Assembly: GCA_963728145.1 (NCBI GenBank)
Contig: CAVSJA010000006.1
Location: forward strand, 620,001 to 684,000
Length of the DNA: 64,000 nucleotides
Reading direction: 5' to 3'
Source of the DNA: CAVSJA01 sp963728145
GTDB lineage: Bacteria; Bacteroidota; Bacteroidia; Chitinophagales; Chitinophagaceae
Both the position numbers and the translations under genes were made by a program. A model generated the notes under the pieces. The model was not told the origin of the DNA. It saw only the letters and a list, made by a program, of their open reading frames with translations, and did no database searches. Shown piece after piece: positions 44,176 to 53,355 of the stretch (positions are counted from its first letter, which is position 1; the number at the start of each line of letters is the position of its first letter).

Positions 44176-47100
44176 ATGACTTCAATTACTGCTTTAAGAA
44201 AGGTCGTGGGATTGTTTGTATGCCTGACTTTTTCCACCCTTTATTTATTTGCTCAAACAGATTTTAGGGTAACCGGCAGGGTAAGAGATGAAACCGGGAA
44301 GCCCATCGAAGGGGTCTCCGTCCAGGTCAAATCAACTACCACAACAACGGTTACCGGCGCTGACGGCGCATTTGCCATCACCGCTCCATCCGGCACCTCT
44401 GTCCTGGTTTTTTCGCATGTTACCTTCAACACGCGCGAAGTTGCAATTGGAAACCGGGCTGAGATCATTTTGGACATGTCGACTCAATCGAGTTCGCTTA
44501 CTGATGTTATCGTAGTTGGTTACGGAACAAAGAAAAAAAGCGACGTTACCGGTGCGCTCACCAGTATTTCGGCCAAAACCATCCAGGAAAGGCCAGTAAC
44601 AAATATGTTACAAGCCGTCCAGGGAAAGGCTGCTGGTGTAAACGTTTCGACTAACCTTAAACCAGGAGAACTTCCTATCGTTCGAATCCGCGGTAACCGT
44701 TCCTTAAACGCATCCAATGATCCATTGTATGTTGTTGATGGAATTCCAATCGTATCCGCATTGGGAGTTACATCTTTTTCGGTGAATGACCTTAATCCAA
44801 ATGATATCAGTTCAATTGAGATATTAAAGGATGCATCAGCAACTGCTATTTATGGTTCGAGAGGTGCAAATGGAGTTGTGTTGATCAGTACGAAAAAAGG
44901 TCAAAGAGGAAGAACTTCGATTAATTTCAATTCGACCGTTTCTTTAGATAACTATAAATCGCTTACAGACTGGATCAGCGGTGGGGAATATGTAGATAGA
45001 TTGAGGAACGCCTTAATGAATGGCCGCCGGTACCAACCAGGAAGTCCCGCCGACCTGAATCTTCCACGCGTTTTATGGTATCCGGATCCAAAGCTCGATA
45101 GTTCCAGCTTCAATGCTTCCGGTGTTACTAATAATTATAGTGACTTAATTGCCGCTGCAATGAAGGGATATGAAAGAAATTCGGATGGTACGGTTAAGAT
45201 GCGACCAACCACAGCTGCGGAACAAGCAATGGGATGGCCAGCGATGGTGCCAGTTTATAATTCGGGCAATATTCCCAGTTATGATTGGATGGATGCGTCA
45301 ACTCGCCAGGGTATAACTCAGAATTACCAGGTTTCGGTTTCTTCCGGCACGGAGGCGGCGAGAATGTACCTCTCACTTGGCTATAACAAACAAGGCGGTG
45401 TACAAACTGACCAGGATTTTGAGCGGTTCAGTGTACAGGCTAACGGAGATATCAATGCGAATAAATGGTTTACGTTGGGCATTTCTATCATCGCATCACT
45501 TTCAGAGCAGAATTTTGGAATTAATGCCAACCAGGGAAATACTGGTGCAAAAGACTTATATGGACGTGCAATTGATCAGTTCCCCTGGGCGCTTCCAACG
45601 GATGCAACGGGTGCCTTTATTAGGAATCCGGGAGGTAATCTGAATATCTGGAATCCATTGATCGATATTGATCAATCAATCAATAACCGCCGTACCTCAT
45701 CAGCCTTAGGAAATATTTACTCGGAAATAAAATTCACGCCCTGGCTCAAGTACCGCGTGAATTTCGGAGCGCAGATGAGAAATTTCCGGAATGGCGCATG
45801 GACGGGTCCAAATGTAACGGCCCATCTAACTGCAAGAGCCAATACAGCTAGTTACTCCAGAGACGAACACTTTTCATGGGTTGTTGAGAACCTGCTGTAC
45901 TTCGATAAAGTTATTAAAGACAAGCATGCTATAGGCGTAACGCTTCTTCAATCGTCCCAAAAATCAAGACGGGAAGGTACTAGCACCAGCGTATCAGGTG
46001 TAGTAATCCCGTTGAGTTTATGGTATGATCTCGGTTCGAATACCGCGGGTAACCCAGGTATCGGAACCAGTTTTACGGAGAACACGCTTACGTCCTTCAT
46101 GGGTAGGATCAATTATACGTTTAATGATCGCTACCTTTTTACTGCAACCGGCAGATATGATGGTGCTTCCGTGTTAGCTCCCGATCATAAATGGGAATTC
46201 TTTCCATCATTCGCAGTTGCCTGGAAAATGCAGGAAGAGAAATTTATTAATAACATAGCCTGGATAACAGAACTGAAACCGAGGATCGGCTATGGAGTTA
46301 CGGGAAATTCTTCTGTAAATCCTTATACTACTTCAGGTCCGTTGAGCAGGAATAATTATGTTTTCGGTACTACCCCAGCGATAGGCTTCCTTCCACAATT
46401 GGTGCAGAACCCCGATCTCGGTTGGGAGAAGACAGCACAGTGGAACTTCGGTCTTGATTTCGGCATAATCAATAATCGCATCAGCGGTTCACTTGAATAC
46501 TATGATCAAATGACTTCTGACCTGATCTTCTCAAGAGATCTTCCGGCAGTATCGGGTTATGTTACCAAGTTTATGAACATTGGCAAAACAAATAACAAAG
46601 GAATTGAGATCACACTCAATACAGTAAATATTCAAAAGAGAGATTTTACCTGGACCACTGAGCTCAACTGGACAAAAAACTATGAAAAAATAGTTGAATT
46701 GGTGAATGGCCCTGTAGACATGGTTGCTCAAAGACTGTTTATCGGTCAGCCTTTACAGGTCTTTTATCAGCTGAACAATTCAGGTATTTGGGGCAATTCT
46801 GCGAAAGAGTTGGATGATATGGCTAAGTTCAAGAGTATCGGTGGACTTGATTTTAAACCAGGAACCATTCGCGTAGTGGATCAGAATGGTGACTATAAGA
46901 TCGGCGCTGAGGATTATGTTATTCGCGGAACACCTCGTCCAAAATGGTATGGAGGAATTACCAATACTCTCAAGTATAAGGATCTCGCCTTAAGCTTTTT
47001 CATCTATGCACGGGTTGGCCAGACTTATTTTGGTGGGTTCCCGGGTATATTTGGAAGAGATGAACGCGATGTATGGACCTGGGAAAATAAGGCTGGAAAA

Positions 47101-47445
47101 TATCCTCAGCATTTACTGGGCGCCACCGGATTTACTAATATCGGTTCATCCATGCAATACATCAGCGGTACGTTTGTGACCGTAAGGAATATATCACTCA
47201 CTTATGATCTTCCAGCAAATTTGCTTAAACGTGCAAACATAAAAACGTTCCAGTTAAATGTCCAGGTGCTTAATCCATTCATATTCGGAAGTGAGGCTGT
47301 GAAAATCGGGCTCAATCCGGATGATGAAACGAATTGGGCTGCGGAATCATTGCCGGCTTCATTCAATACAGCTCCATTGGGCGGCGTGAACAATAATACC
47401 ATTCTTCCGCAAAGCATCGTGTTTGGATTAAGAATTGGACTTTAA
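44176..47445 (+). CDS. susC: SusC/RagA-type TonB-dependent outer-membrane transporter
   Basis: 1089 aa. Signal ~1-27 (ending YLFAQ); carboxypeptidase-regulatory-like domain ~30-110 (GRVRDETGKPIEGVSVQVKS); TonB box and linker VIVVGYGTKKKSDVTGALTS; plug ~120-230 with VNVSTNLKPGELPIVRIRG, DPLYVVDGIPI, SIEILKDASATAIYGSRGAN; then a beta-barrel to residue 1089 ending IVFGLRIGL. It imports oligosaccharides with the SusD lipoprotein encoded 19 bp downstream. No anti-sigma-interacting N-terminal domain is visible, so control is probably by another regulator. Neighbouring enzymes point to pectic side-chain substrates. Confidence 0.96.
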   Translation: MTSITALRKVVGLFVCLTFSTLYLFAQTDFRVTGRVRDETGKPIEGVSVQVKSTTTTTVTGADGAFAITAPSGTSVLVFSHVTFNTREVAIGNRAEIILDMSTQSSSLTDVIVVGYGTKKKSDVTGALTSISAKTIQERPVTNMLQAVQGKAAGVNVSTNLKPGELPIVRIRGNRSLNASNDPLYVVDGIPIVSALGVTSFSVNDLNPNDISSIEILKDASATAIYGSRGANGVVLISTKKGQRGRTSINFNSTVSLDNYKSLTDWISGGEYVDRLRNALMNGRRYQPGSPADLNLPRVLWYPDPKLDSSSFNASGVTNNYSDLIAAAMKGYERNSDGTVKMRPTTAAEQAMGWPAMVPVYNSGNIPSYDWMDASTRQGITQNYQVSVSSGTEAARMYLSLGYNKQGGVQTDQDFERFSVQANGDINANKWFTLGISIIASLSEQNFGINANQGNTGAKDLYGRAIDQFPWALPTDATGAFIRNPGGNLNIWNPLIDIDQSINNRRTSSALGNIYSEIKFTPWLKYRVNFGAQMRNFRNGAWTGPNVTAHLTARANTASYSRDEHFSWVVENLLYFDKVIKDKHAIGVTLLQSSQKSRREGTSTSVSGVVIPLSLWYDLGSNTAGNPGIGTSFTENTLTSFMGRINYTFNDRYLFTATGRYDGASVLAPDHKWEFFPSFAVAWKMQEEKFINNIAWITELKPRIGYGVTGNSSVNPYTTSGPLSRNNYVFGTTPAIGFLPQLVQNPDLGWEKTAQWNFGLDFGIINNRISGSLEYYDQMTSDLIFSRDLPAVSGYVTKFMNIGKTNNKGIEITLNTVNIQKRDFTWTTELNWTKNYEKIVELVNGPVDMVAQRLFIGQPLQVFYQLNNSGIWGNSAKELDDMAKFKSIGGLDFKPGTIRVVDQNGDYKIGAEDYVIRGTPRPKWYGGITNTLKYKDLALSFFIYARVGQTYFGGFPGIFGRDERDVWTWENKAGKYPQHLLGATGFTNIGSSMQYISGTFVTVRNISLTYDLPANLLKRANIKTFQLNVQVLNPFIFGSEAVKIGLNPDDETNWAAESLPASFNTAPLGGVNNNTILPQSIVFGLRIGL

Positions 47446-47463
47446 ACTATCAACTCCTAAAAA

Positions 47464-49626
47464 ATGAATATGAAAAAATATATTCCGATACTTATAATAC
47501 TGCTTATCGCTTCACTCGGCTCCTGTAAGAAGTTTCTTACTGAAAAGCAGGTATCGAGTCTCACACAGGATTACTTTAAGACTGAAGAAGGATTGAATGC
47601 GCTTATACATGGCCTTTATGTTTATGCGCGTGTAAAACATGAGTGGGACGTGAATGGCGCGAGGCTGGCTTTAACCGAAACTGATGCGTATATGACGGCA
47701 GATAATACATACGCAACAATGACGGCCACCCGCTATGGGGGAAATATATCGACGATTGCTGCAAGCAATGTGTTCAACTTTATCGGTTCGCCGAATGCCA
47801 ACAATGCCCCAATGGGTGCATACCCGCATATAAACAATTGCAATATTGCGCTGGATATTATTGAGAATCTCAAACCGGGCAGATTCGGAACGGATGAAAC
47901 ATTCCGGAAGACGAGGAAGGGTGAAATACTTTTCTTACGTGCATGGGCTTATTACCTCATTTCGAATCAGCTTGGTGATGTGCCTTTATTACTCAATCCC
48001 AAATATGAGGACGATGGTAAATATTATTATCCTAAAGCAAAGCTCGAAGATATCTATAAGCAAATCATTAGCGATTTGAGGGAAGCGTATGCAAGTCTTC
48101 CTTTAACTGTAACAGATCGCGGCAGGGCAACCAGGCTGGCTGCGGGTCACCTGTTAGGAAAACTTTATTTGAACCGTGCGCAGGCTGCAGGTTTCTCGGG
48201 CAGCGCTGAGCCACACCTTAAAATGCTATATAAAGGAAATGTTGTCACTGATCTTGACTCTACAATTCTTATTGCAACTGAAGTGATCAATGCAAATGGT
48301 GGAACAGGAGGTCTCGCTCCGGATTTCGCAACATTGTTTGACCCAAAAGTTTCTGAGACCAGTCCACATAAGGAAGTACTCTGGGCTGCGAATTTTGATA
48401 TCAGTATTTCACTCAATGGTCGCTTTGGCGGAAATCGCTCCTGTAACTATCATACAGGAAATTATACGGACAATACAGGTGTGATCCGTTCAATGGCATA
48501 CGGACGACCATTCGGCACATTCAAACCAACAGATTACGGTTATGATGTTTATACCAACAAGATCCACGATTCGCGCTACTATAAATCTTTCAGTTATGAG
48601 TATATCAGCAATGCAACGGGATCATATGTCTGGAGTGCGTCTGCGGCAACATGGTGGAATAACAATAAGCCACCCGGCGAGCCTGCTGTAGTTGCTGGTC
48701 AACCAAGGGCTACACCAGGTAAACGTGCATTGATTTTTTTGGAAAACCAAAGAGAACAAGCGCTCGATTCTGCTCAAGTGATGAGCCAGCCTTATCAATT
48801 TATTGTACGTTGGGTGAGATCTGAAGTAACAGGCAGGTTTTATTATAGATTGAATTATAATCAGGCCAATATTGGCCTGAATACAGGGGCACCGGCACCT
48901 TATCTATCGGTGAGAAAATATGTTGACCCTTTAAGAGGAGGAAGTGCTGATGAAAGTAATTTCAATAGTGAGAATGGAACCCGCGATGCGATTCTTATGC
49001 GTGGGGGAGAAACTTATTTGATCAGGGCCGAAGCTTACGGAAGAAAGGGAATGTATTTGGAGGCAGTGAATGACATAAATGTATTGCGCCAGCGTGCTGC
49101 ATATAAGACTGGCGAAAACCGGCCCAATGTTTTGGTCGAATGGGAACCATTGGCCTCTACACTTGCGGCATCAGAAAAAGCATCTCCCTATCCCGCAAAC
49201 GGTACTTCATTTAATGCAATCCGGGTAACCGAAAATCATTTTACACCTGGAACTCCTGAGGCGCTTGCGGAAAAATATATTCCTACTGTTTCATCGAAGG
49301 CAGATATGTTTATTCAGTTTATCTACAATGAAAAAACTAGAGAGATGATTGCCGAAGGAACATTGTGGGAGGATCAGCACAATGCAGGCATTTTATACGA
49401 GCGGACGATTTACCTGAATCAAATGGCGTCATCGCAGGCAGGGCTTTGGCCTGTAGCGTTTAATACTGCCAATGGAAATGGACAAAATGGAAATGGGAAA
49501 GGGCTTATGCAAAAGCATTTCACCTTCAGACCCTGGCCCAATGCCTATCTTGTTCAACTTACTGATGAAGAAGGTAAACCATTGGATGCAGCAGCAATGA
49601 CTGCATACCAAAACGCCGGATACTAA
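47464..49626 (+). CDS. susD: SusD/RagB-family glycan-binding lipoprotein
   Basis: 720 aa, longer than the usual ~550. Lipobox ASLGSC (Cys near residue 21). N-terminal SusD-like region ~25-230 (KKFLTEKQVSSLTQDYFKTE, INNCNIALDIIENL, GEILFLRAWAYYLISNQLGD). C-terminal SusD region ~480-720 (MRGGETYLIRAEAYGRKGMY, INVLRQRAA, REMIAEGTLWEDQHNAGILY). It captures glycan at the surface for SusC, as the lid of the barrel. An ATG two codons later is also possible. A Gly/Asn-rich tract (~665-680, NGNGQNGNGKG) is unusual. Confidence 0.95.
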   Translation: MNMKKYIPILIILLIASLGSCKKFLTEKQVSSLTQDYFKTEEGLNALIHGLYVYARVKHEWDVNGARLALTETDAYMTADNTYATMTATRYGGNISTIAASNVFNFIGSPNANNAPMGAYPHINNCNIALDIIENLKPGRFGTDETFRKTRKGEILFLRAWAYYLISNQLGDVPLLLNPKYEDDGKYYYPKAKLEDIYKQIISDLREAYASLPLTVTDRGRATRLAAGHLLGKLYLNRAQAAGFSGSAEPHLKMLYKGNVVTDLDSTILIATEVINANGGTGGLAPDFATLFDPKVSETSPHKEVLWAANFDISISLNGRFGGNRSCNYHTGNYTDNTGVIRSMAYGRPFGTFKPTDYGYDVYTNKIHDSRYYKSFSYEYISNATGSYVWSASAATWWNNNKPPGEPAVVAGQPRATPGKRALIFLENQREQALDSAQVMSQPYQFIVRWVRSEVTGRFYYRLNYNQANIGLNTGAPAPYLSVRKYVDPLRGGSADESNFNSENGTRDAILMRGGETYLIRAEAYGRKGMYLEAVNDINVLRQRAAYKTGENRPNVLVEWEPLASTLAASEKASPYPANGTSFNAIRVTENHFTPGTPEALAEKYIPTVSSKADMFIQFIYNEKTREMIAEGTLWEDQHNAGILYERTIYLNQMASSQAGLWPVAFNTANGNGQNGNGKGLMQKHFTFRPWPNAYLVQLTDEEGKPLDAAAMTAYQNAGY

Positions 49627-49716
49627 AGGCTTTTAGCAGGCAACGAGGGCATAAACAGAAGAAGGCAGGGAAACCTGTCTTTTTCTATTTAGGTTCCTAA
49701 AGTGTGAGACCCTTTT

Positions 49717-49844
49717 GAACAGAAGAACAGAGGAACAGAAGAACGGAAGAACAGAAGAACAGTAGAACAGAGGAACGGAAGAACAGAGGAACATAGGAAC
49801 AGAGGAACAGCAGAACAGCAGAACAGTAGAACAGTAGAATTGAG
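49717..49844 (+). repeat. octamer tandem repeat array 2 (GAACAGNN)
   Basis: Fifteen 8-bp units from 49717 to 49836 plus one decayed unit. Same motif and orientation as array 1 and 5.86 kb from it, so the two arrays bracket susC-susD. It ends about 50 bp before the second GH105 gene. Confidence 0.92.
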
Positions 49845-49896
49845 GGACAAGAAAACGTAACTTAGAATAGAGAAGCGTCCAAAAATTAAATACTCG

Positions 49897-51261
49897 ATGA
49901 CTATGGAGAAAAAGTATGCGCTCATGTTTGTCGTGGGTGTTTTCGGATTCAATGCGATCATCGCGCAGACAAAGACCGGTAATGATGTTAATACGCCACT
50001 CCACCTGCTTCAACCGGATTATCCAGTTCCATATGGCGTGCCGAAGAAAGAAGATATTAAGGCGACGATCGATAAAGTTTTTAATTACCTCAATGCCGTG
50101 ACGCCTGCGCTGATGATCAATAAGCAAACAGGAGAGGAGTTAACCAATGTTTCTGCCTTGGACACGAATACAGTTTTGAAGCAAGGTGATTTTCGTTTGA
50201 CCAGTTATGAGTGGGGGGTTACCTATTCTGCAATGCAACGCGCATTTGAAACAACCCAGGACCAACGTTACGCGGATTATGTGAAAACAAGATTTGAGTT
50301 CCTTGCGAAATGGATTCCCGCAGTGAAACAAAAATTTGATCTCGCCTATATTCAACGTAAACGATTGTTTTCTCAACCGATCGATCCTCATGCACTTGAT
50401 GATGCCGGTGCAGTATGTGCTTCCATGATCAAGGCCCAACGTTCGGGCTTAAACGGAAATCTTCGCCCTTTAATAGATAATTATATCAATTATGTATTCC
50501 TCAAGGAATACCGGTTTAAAGACGGAACAATCGCAAGGAACCGCCCACAGCGAAATACACTTTGGCTGGATGATTTGTATATGGCAGTACCTGCCATAGC
50601 GCAAATGGGCAAGCTTACAGGAGAAAAAAAATATTTCGATGATGCTGTTAAGCAGATCAGGCAATATACCGATCGCATGTTCAATAAACAAATGGGATTG
50701 TATATGCACGGTTGGGTGGAAAGTATGAATCCGCATCCAGAGTTCAGATGGGCAAGGGCAAATGGCTGGGCATTGATGGCGAAAACAGAATTGCTCGACG
50801 TATTACCCCCGGATCATGCGGGTTACGATTTTGTACTGAAACAATTTAAAGCCCATGTGGAAGGACTTGCACAATACCAATCAGGCAAGGGTTTCTGGCA
50901 CCAGTTGCTGGATAGAAATGATTCTTATCTCGAAACTTCGGCAACAGCCATCTACGCATATTGCATTGCTCATGCCTGCAACAAAGGTTGGATCGACCCG
51001 ATGCGGTATGCTCCGATGGCCATCCTGGCATGGCATGCCGTTAGCACCAAGATCAATGATAAAGGACAGGTTGAAGGTACCTGCGTTGGAACGGGAATGG
51101 CATTTGATCCTGCATTTTATTATTATCGCCCCGTGAATGTATTTGCGGCGCACGGATATGGTCCGGTGCTGCTGGCTGGAGCTGAACTGTACAAGCTGGT
51201 AAATGATTTCATCTTTGAGATAAATGATAGTTCATTACAATTGAAAATAAAGAGTAAATAG
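49897..51261 (+). CDS. second secreted GH105-family hydrolase
   Basis: 454 aa with a signal peptide (~1-26, ending IIAQT). Same (alpha/alpha)6 family as the 42653 gene but from a different branch: FRLTSYEWGVTYSAMQRAFE, NRPQRNTLWLDDLYMAVPAI with the catalytic Asp pair, HPEFRWARANGWALMAKTEL and GKGFWHQLLDRNDSYLETSA. It probably removes unsaturated galacturonyl units from a different linkage. It starts the rightward enzyme series of the locus and is followed after 9 bp by the GH51 gene. Confidence 0.9.
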   Translation: MTMEKKYALMFVVGVFGFNAIIAQTKTGNDVNTPLHLLQPDYPVPYGVPKKEDIKATIDKVFNYLNAVTPALMINKQTGEELTNVSALDTNTVLKQGDFRLTSYEWGVTYSAMQRAFETTQDQRYADYVKTRFEFLAKWIPAVKQKFDLAYIQRKRLFSQPIDPHALDDAGAVCASMIKAQRSGLNGNLRPLIDNYINYVFLKEYRFKDGTIARNRPQRNTLWLDDLYMAVPAIAQMGKLTGEKKYFDDAVKQIRQYTDRMFNKQMGLYMHGWVESMNPHPEFRWARANGWALMAKTELLDVLPPDHAGYDFVLKQFKAHVEGLAQYQSGKGFWHQLLDRNDSYLETSATAIYAYCIAHACNKGWIDPMRYAPMAILAWHAVSTKINDKGQVEGTCVGTGMAFDPAFYYYRPVNVFAAHGYGPVLLAGAELYKLVNDFIFEINDSSLQLKIKSK

Positions 51262-51270
51262 ATTTTACGT

Positions 51271-53238
51271 ATGAAAATCGGATTTATCCTTTTATTATTC
51301 GCCATTACGGTGAAAAGCGCCATATCCCAGGTGACCCTCACCGTTATAGCTGACAAACCTGTTTTTCCAATTGCTCCAACTATGTGGGGTGTTTTCTTTG
51401 AAGATATCAATTTCGGAGCGGATGGAGGATTGTATGCCGAATTGGTGAAGAACCGTTCTTTTGAGTTCCCGCTACCGATGATGGGTTGGAGGGAAAACAG
51501 GGAGAATTACCAAAAAGGACGGATACTTATTATTAATAAATCGAATCAATCTTCCAATTCAAGATTTGCGAGAATCACGATCAATAACAAGGACGGAAAC
51601 TATTCATTAAGTAATGATGGTTTCAGGGGAATGGGAATCTATAAGGGGATGCAGTATGATTTTTCCATTATGGCAAGGACAGAAAAACCTGGAATCAACA
51701 GGATAAAATTACAAGTGCTCAATTCTGGTGGAAGAGAAGTGGGTAGTGCAATTATTGAAAATTTTTCATCAGAATGGAAGACTCACAATGTTTCATTTAC
51801 ATCTTCAGATTCTGCCCAAAAAGGAAAATTGAATCTTGTTTTCGAAGGAGAAGGTGTGATAGATGTCGATAATATTTCTTTATTCCCACACGATACCTGG
51901 AAAAAAAGACCCGGAGGATTGCGAAATGACCTGGTTAAAAAAATAGCTGACCTGCAACCCGGTTTTATTCGTTTTCCGGGCGGTTGTATCGTGGAGGGTA
52001 GAGATATTAATAATCGCTACCAATGGAAAACAACTGTCGGCGTCCCGGAAGACAGAAAATTAATCATGAACCGGTGGAATGTTGAATTCCGTCATCGCCC
52101 CGCACCGGATTATTTTCAAAGTTTTGGTTTGGGTTTTTATGAATATTTTCTGCTTTCAGAAGATCTCGGCGCCGAACCACTACCCATTCTCAATTGTGGT
52201 ATGGCCTGCCAGTTTAATAGCGGAGAAGTGGTGGCTATGGATGAGTTGCAACCATATATTGACGATGCACTTGACCTGATTGAATTTGCAAATGCTGATA
52301 TCAATACAAAATGGGGAAAGATCCGGAATCAAATGGGACATCCGCAACCATTTAATTTAAAATATTTAGGCGTAGGCAATGAACAATGGGAACCGCAATA
52401 CATCGAACGCTATAAAATTTTTGAAAAAGCGATACTTGCCAAATATCCGAACATAAAAATTGTCTCGGGATCAGGACCGTTTGCAGAAGGCGAATATTTT
52501 AATTATGCATGGAAGGAATTGAAGCAACTCCAACCTGCCCTGGTTGACGAGCATTATTACAAACCGCCAGCCTGGTTCTTCAGTAACGCTGCACGATATG
52601 ATAAATATGAAAGGACCGGCCCTAAAATTTTTGCTGGAGAATATGCAGCACATACAAAGGAAAATCCTGATGAAGAAAGTAGAAACAATTGGGAAAGCGC
52701 ATTAGCTGAAGCGGCATTCATGACGGGATTGGAAAGAAATGCTGATATCGTTCAGATGTGTTCCTATGCTCCTCTCCTGGCGCATGTTGACGCATGGCAA
52801 TGGCGACCTGACCTGATCTGGTTCGACAACCTCAATAGCATTGCAACACCGAATTATTATGTACAGAAATTCTTTTCCACTAATAAAGGAACCGATGTGG
52901 TTAAATTGCTAAGAGATGGCAATGTTGTTGCAGGAAATGACAGCCTCTATGCAAGCGCTGTTATTGATAAGAAAACAAATGAATTGATCGTTAAACTTGT
53001 AAATACCGCTTCTTCATCGAAACTCATTCAACTTAACCTTAAGGGAATCGTCCTGGCAAAAAAGGATTCAAAATCGTATCAACTATCAGCAAAGGATATG
53101 AACAGCTACAATACTTTGGAAAAACCAGACCAGATTTCCCCTGTGGAGAAAAGCTTTGTTTTAGAGGCCAATAAATTCAGTCAAACATTGGATCCTCATT
53201 CGGTATCTGTATTTAGGATACCTTACCAGACAAGATGA
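51271..53238 (+). CDS. secreted GH51 alpha-L-arabinofuranosidase
   Basis: 655 aa with a signal peptide (~1-20, ending SAISQ). FPIAPTMWGVFFEDINFGAD with the Glu-Asp pair near residue 45 opens the family pattern. A carbohydrate-binding-like beta domain at ~90-210 is followed by the TIM barrel with FIRFPGGCIVEG, acid/base Glu371 in GVGNEQWEP and nucleophile Glu457 in FAGEYAAHT. The C-terminal beta domain ends DPHSVSVFRI. It releases L-arabinose from arabinan or arabinogalactan side chains, feeding the araBA pathway encoded 20 kb upstream. Its stop overlaps a following ATG. Confidence 0.95.
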   Translation: MKIGFILLLFAITVKSAISQVTLTVIADKPVFPIAPTMWGVFFEDINFGADGGLYAELVKNRSFEFPLPMMGWRENRENYQKGRILIINKSNQSSNSRFARITINNKDGNYSLSNDGFRGMGIYKGMQYDFSIMARTEKPGINRIKLQVLNSGGREVGSAIIENFSSEWKTHNVSFTSSDSAQKGKLNLVFEGEGVIDVDNISLFPHDTWKKRPGGLRNDLVKKIADLQPGFIRFPGGCIVEGRDINNRYQWKTTVGVPEDRKLIMNRWNVEFRHRPAPDYFQSFGLGFYEYFLLSEDLGAEPLPILNCGMACQFNSGEVVAMDELQPYIDDALDLIEFANADINTKWGKIRNQMGHPQPFNLKYLGVGNEQWEPQYIERYKIFEKAILAKYPNIKIVSGSGPFAEGEYFNYAWKELKQLQPALVDEHYYKPPAWFFSNAARYDKYERTGPKIFAGEYAAHTKENPDEESRNNWESALAEAAFMTGLERNADIVQMCSYAPLLAHVDAWQWRPDLIWFDNLNSIATPNYYVQKFFSTNKGTDVVKLLRDGNVVAGNDSLYASAVIDKKTNELIVKLVNTASSSKLIQLNLKGIVLAKKDSKSYQLSAKDMNSYNTLEKPDQISPVEKSFVLEANKFSQTLDPHSVSVFRIPYQTR

Positions 53239-53306
53239 AGAATTGTTTAATCGCTTTTTATTTTTCTCTGGTGCTTGTAGCTCTCGACACCCGAGCGCAG
53301 GGGTAA
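53235..53306 (+). pseudogene. signal-peptide-only remnant of an exported protein gene
   Basis: ATG at 53235 overlaps the GH51 stop (ATGA) and encodes 23 residues, MKNCLIAFYFSLVLVALDTR then AQG, ending at TAA 53304-53306. This is a complete Sec signal with a cleavage-site AQ and nothing after it. The position between GH51 and GH95 suggests a gene whose body was deleted; the next start is 50 bp away. Confidence 0.55.
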
Positions 53307-53355
53307 TAAATCGATTTACCACGAACCGCAGCTAAATCTGATAAATTTAAGTAAA

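Noticed and set aside
49633..50127. Minus-strand frames rich in Cys, Ser, Phe and Leu over the octamer array
   Set aside because: Translation of an 8-bp tandem repeat read out of frame; low complexity, and overlaps the GH105 start.
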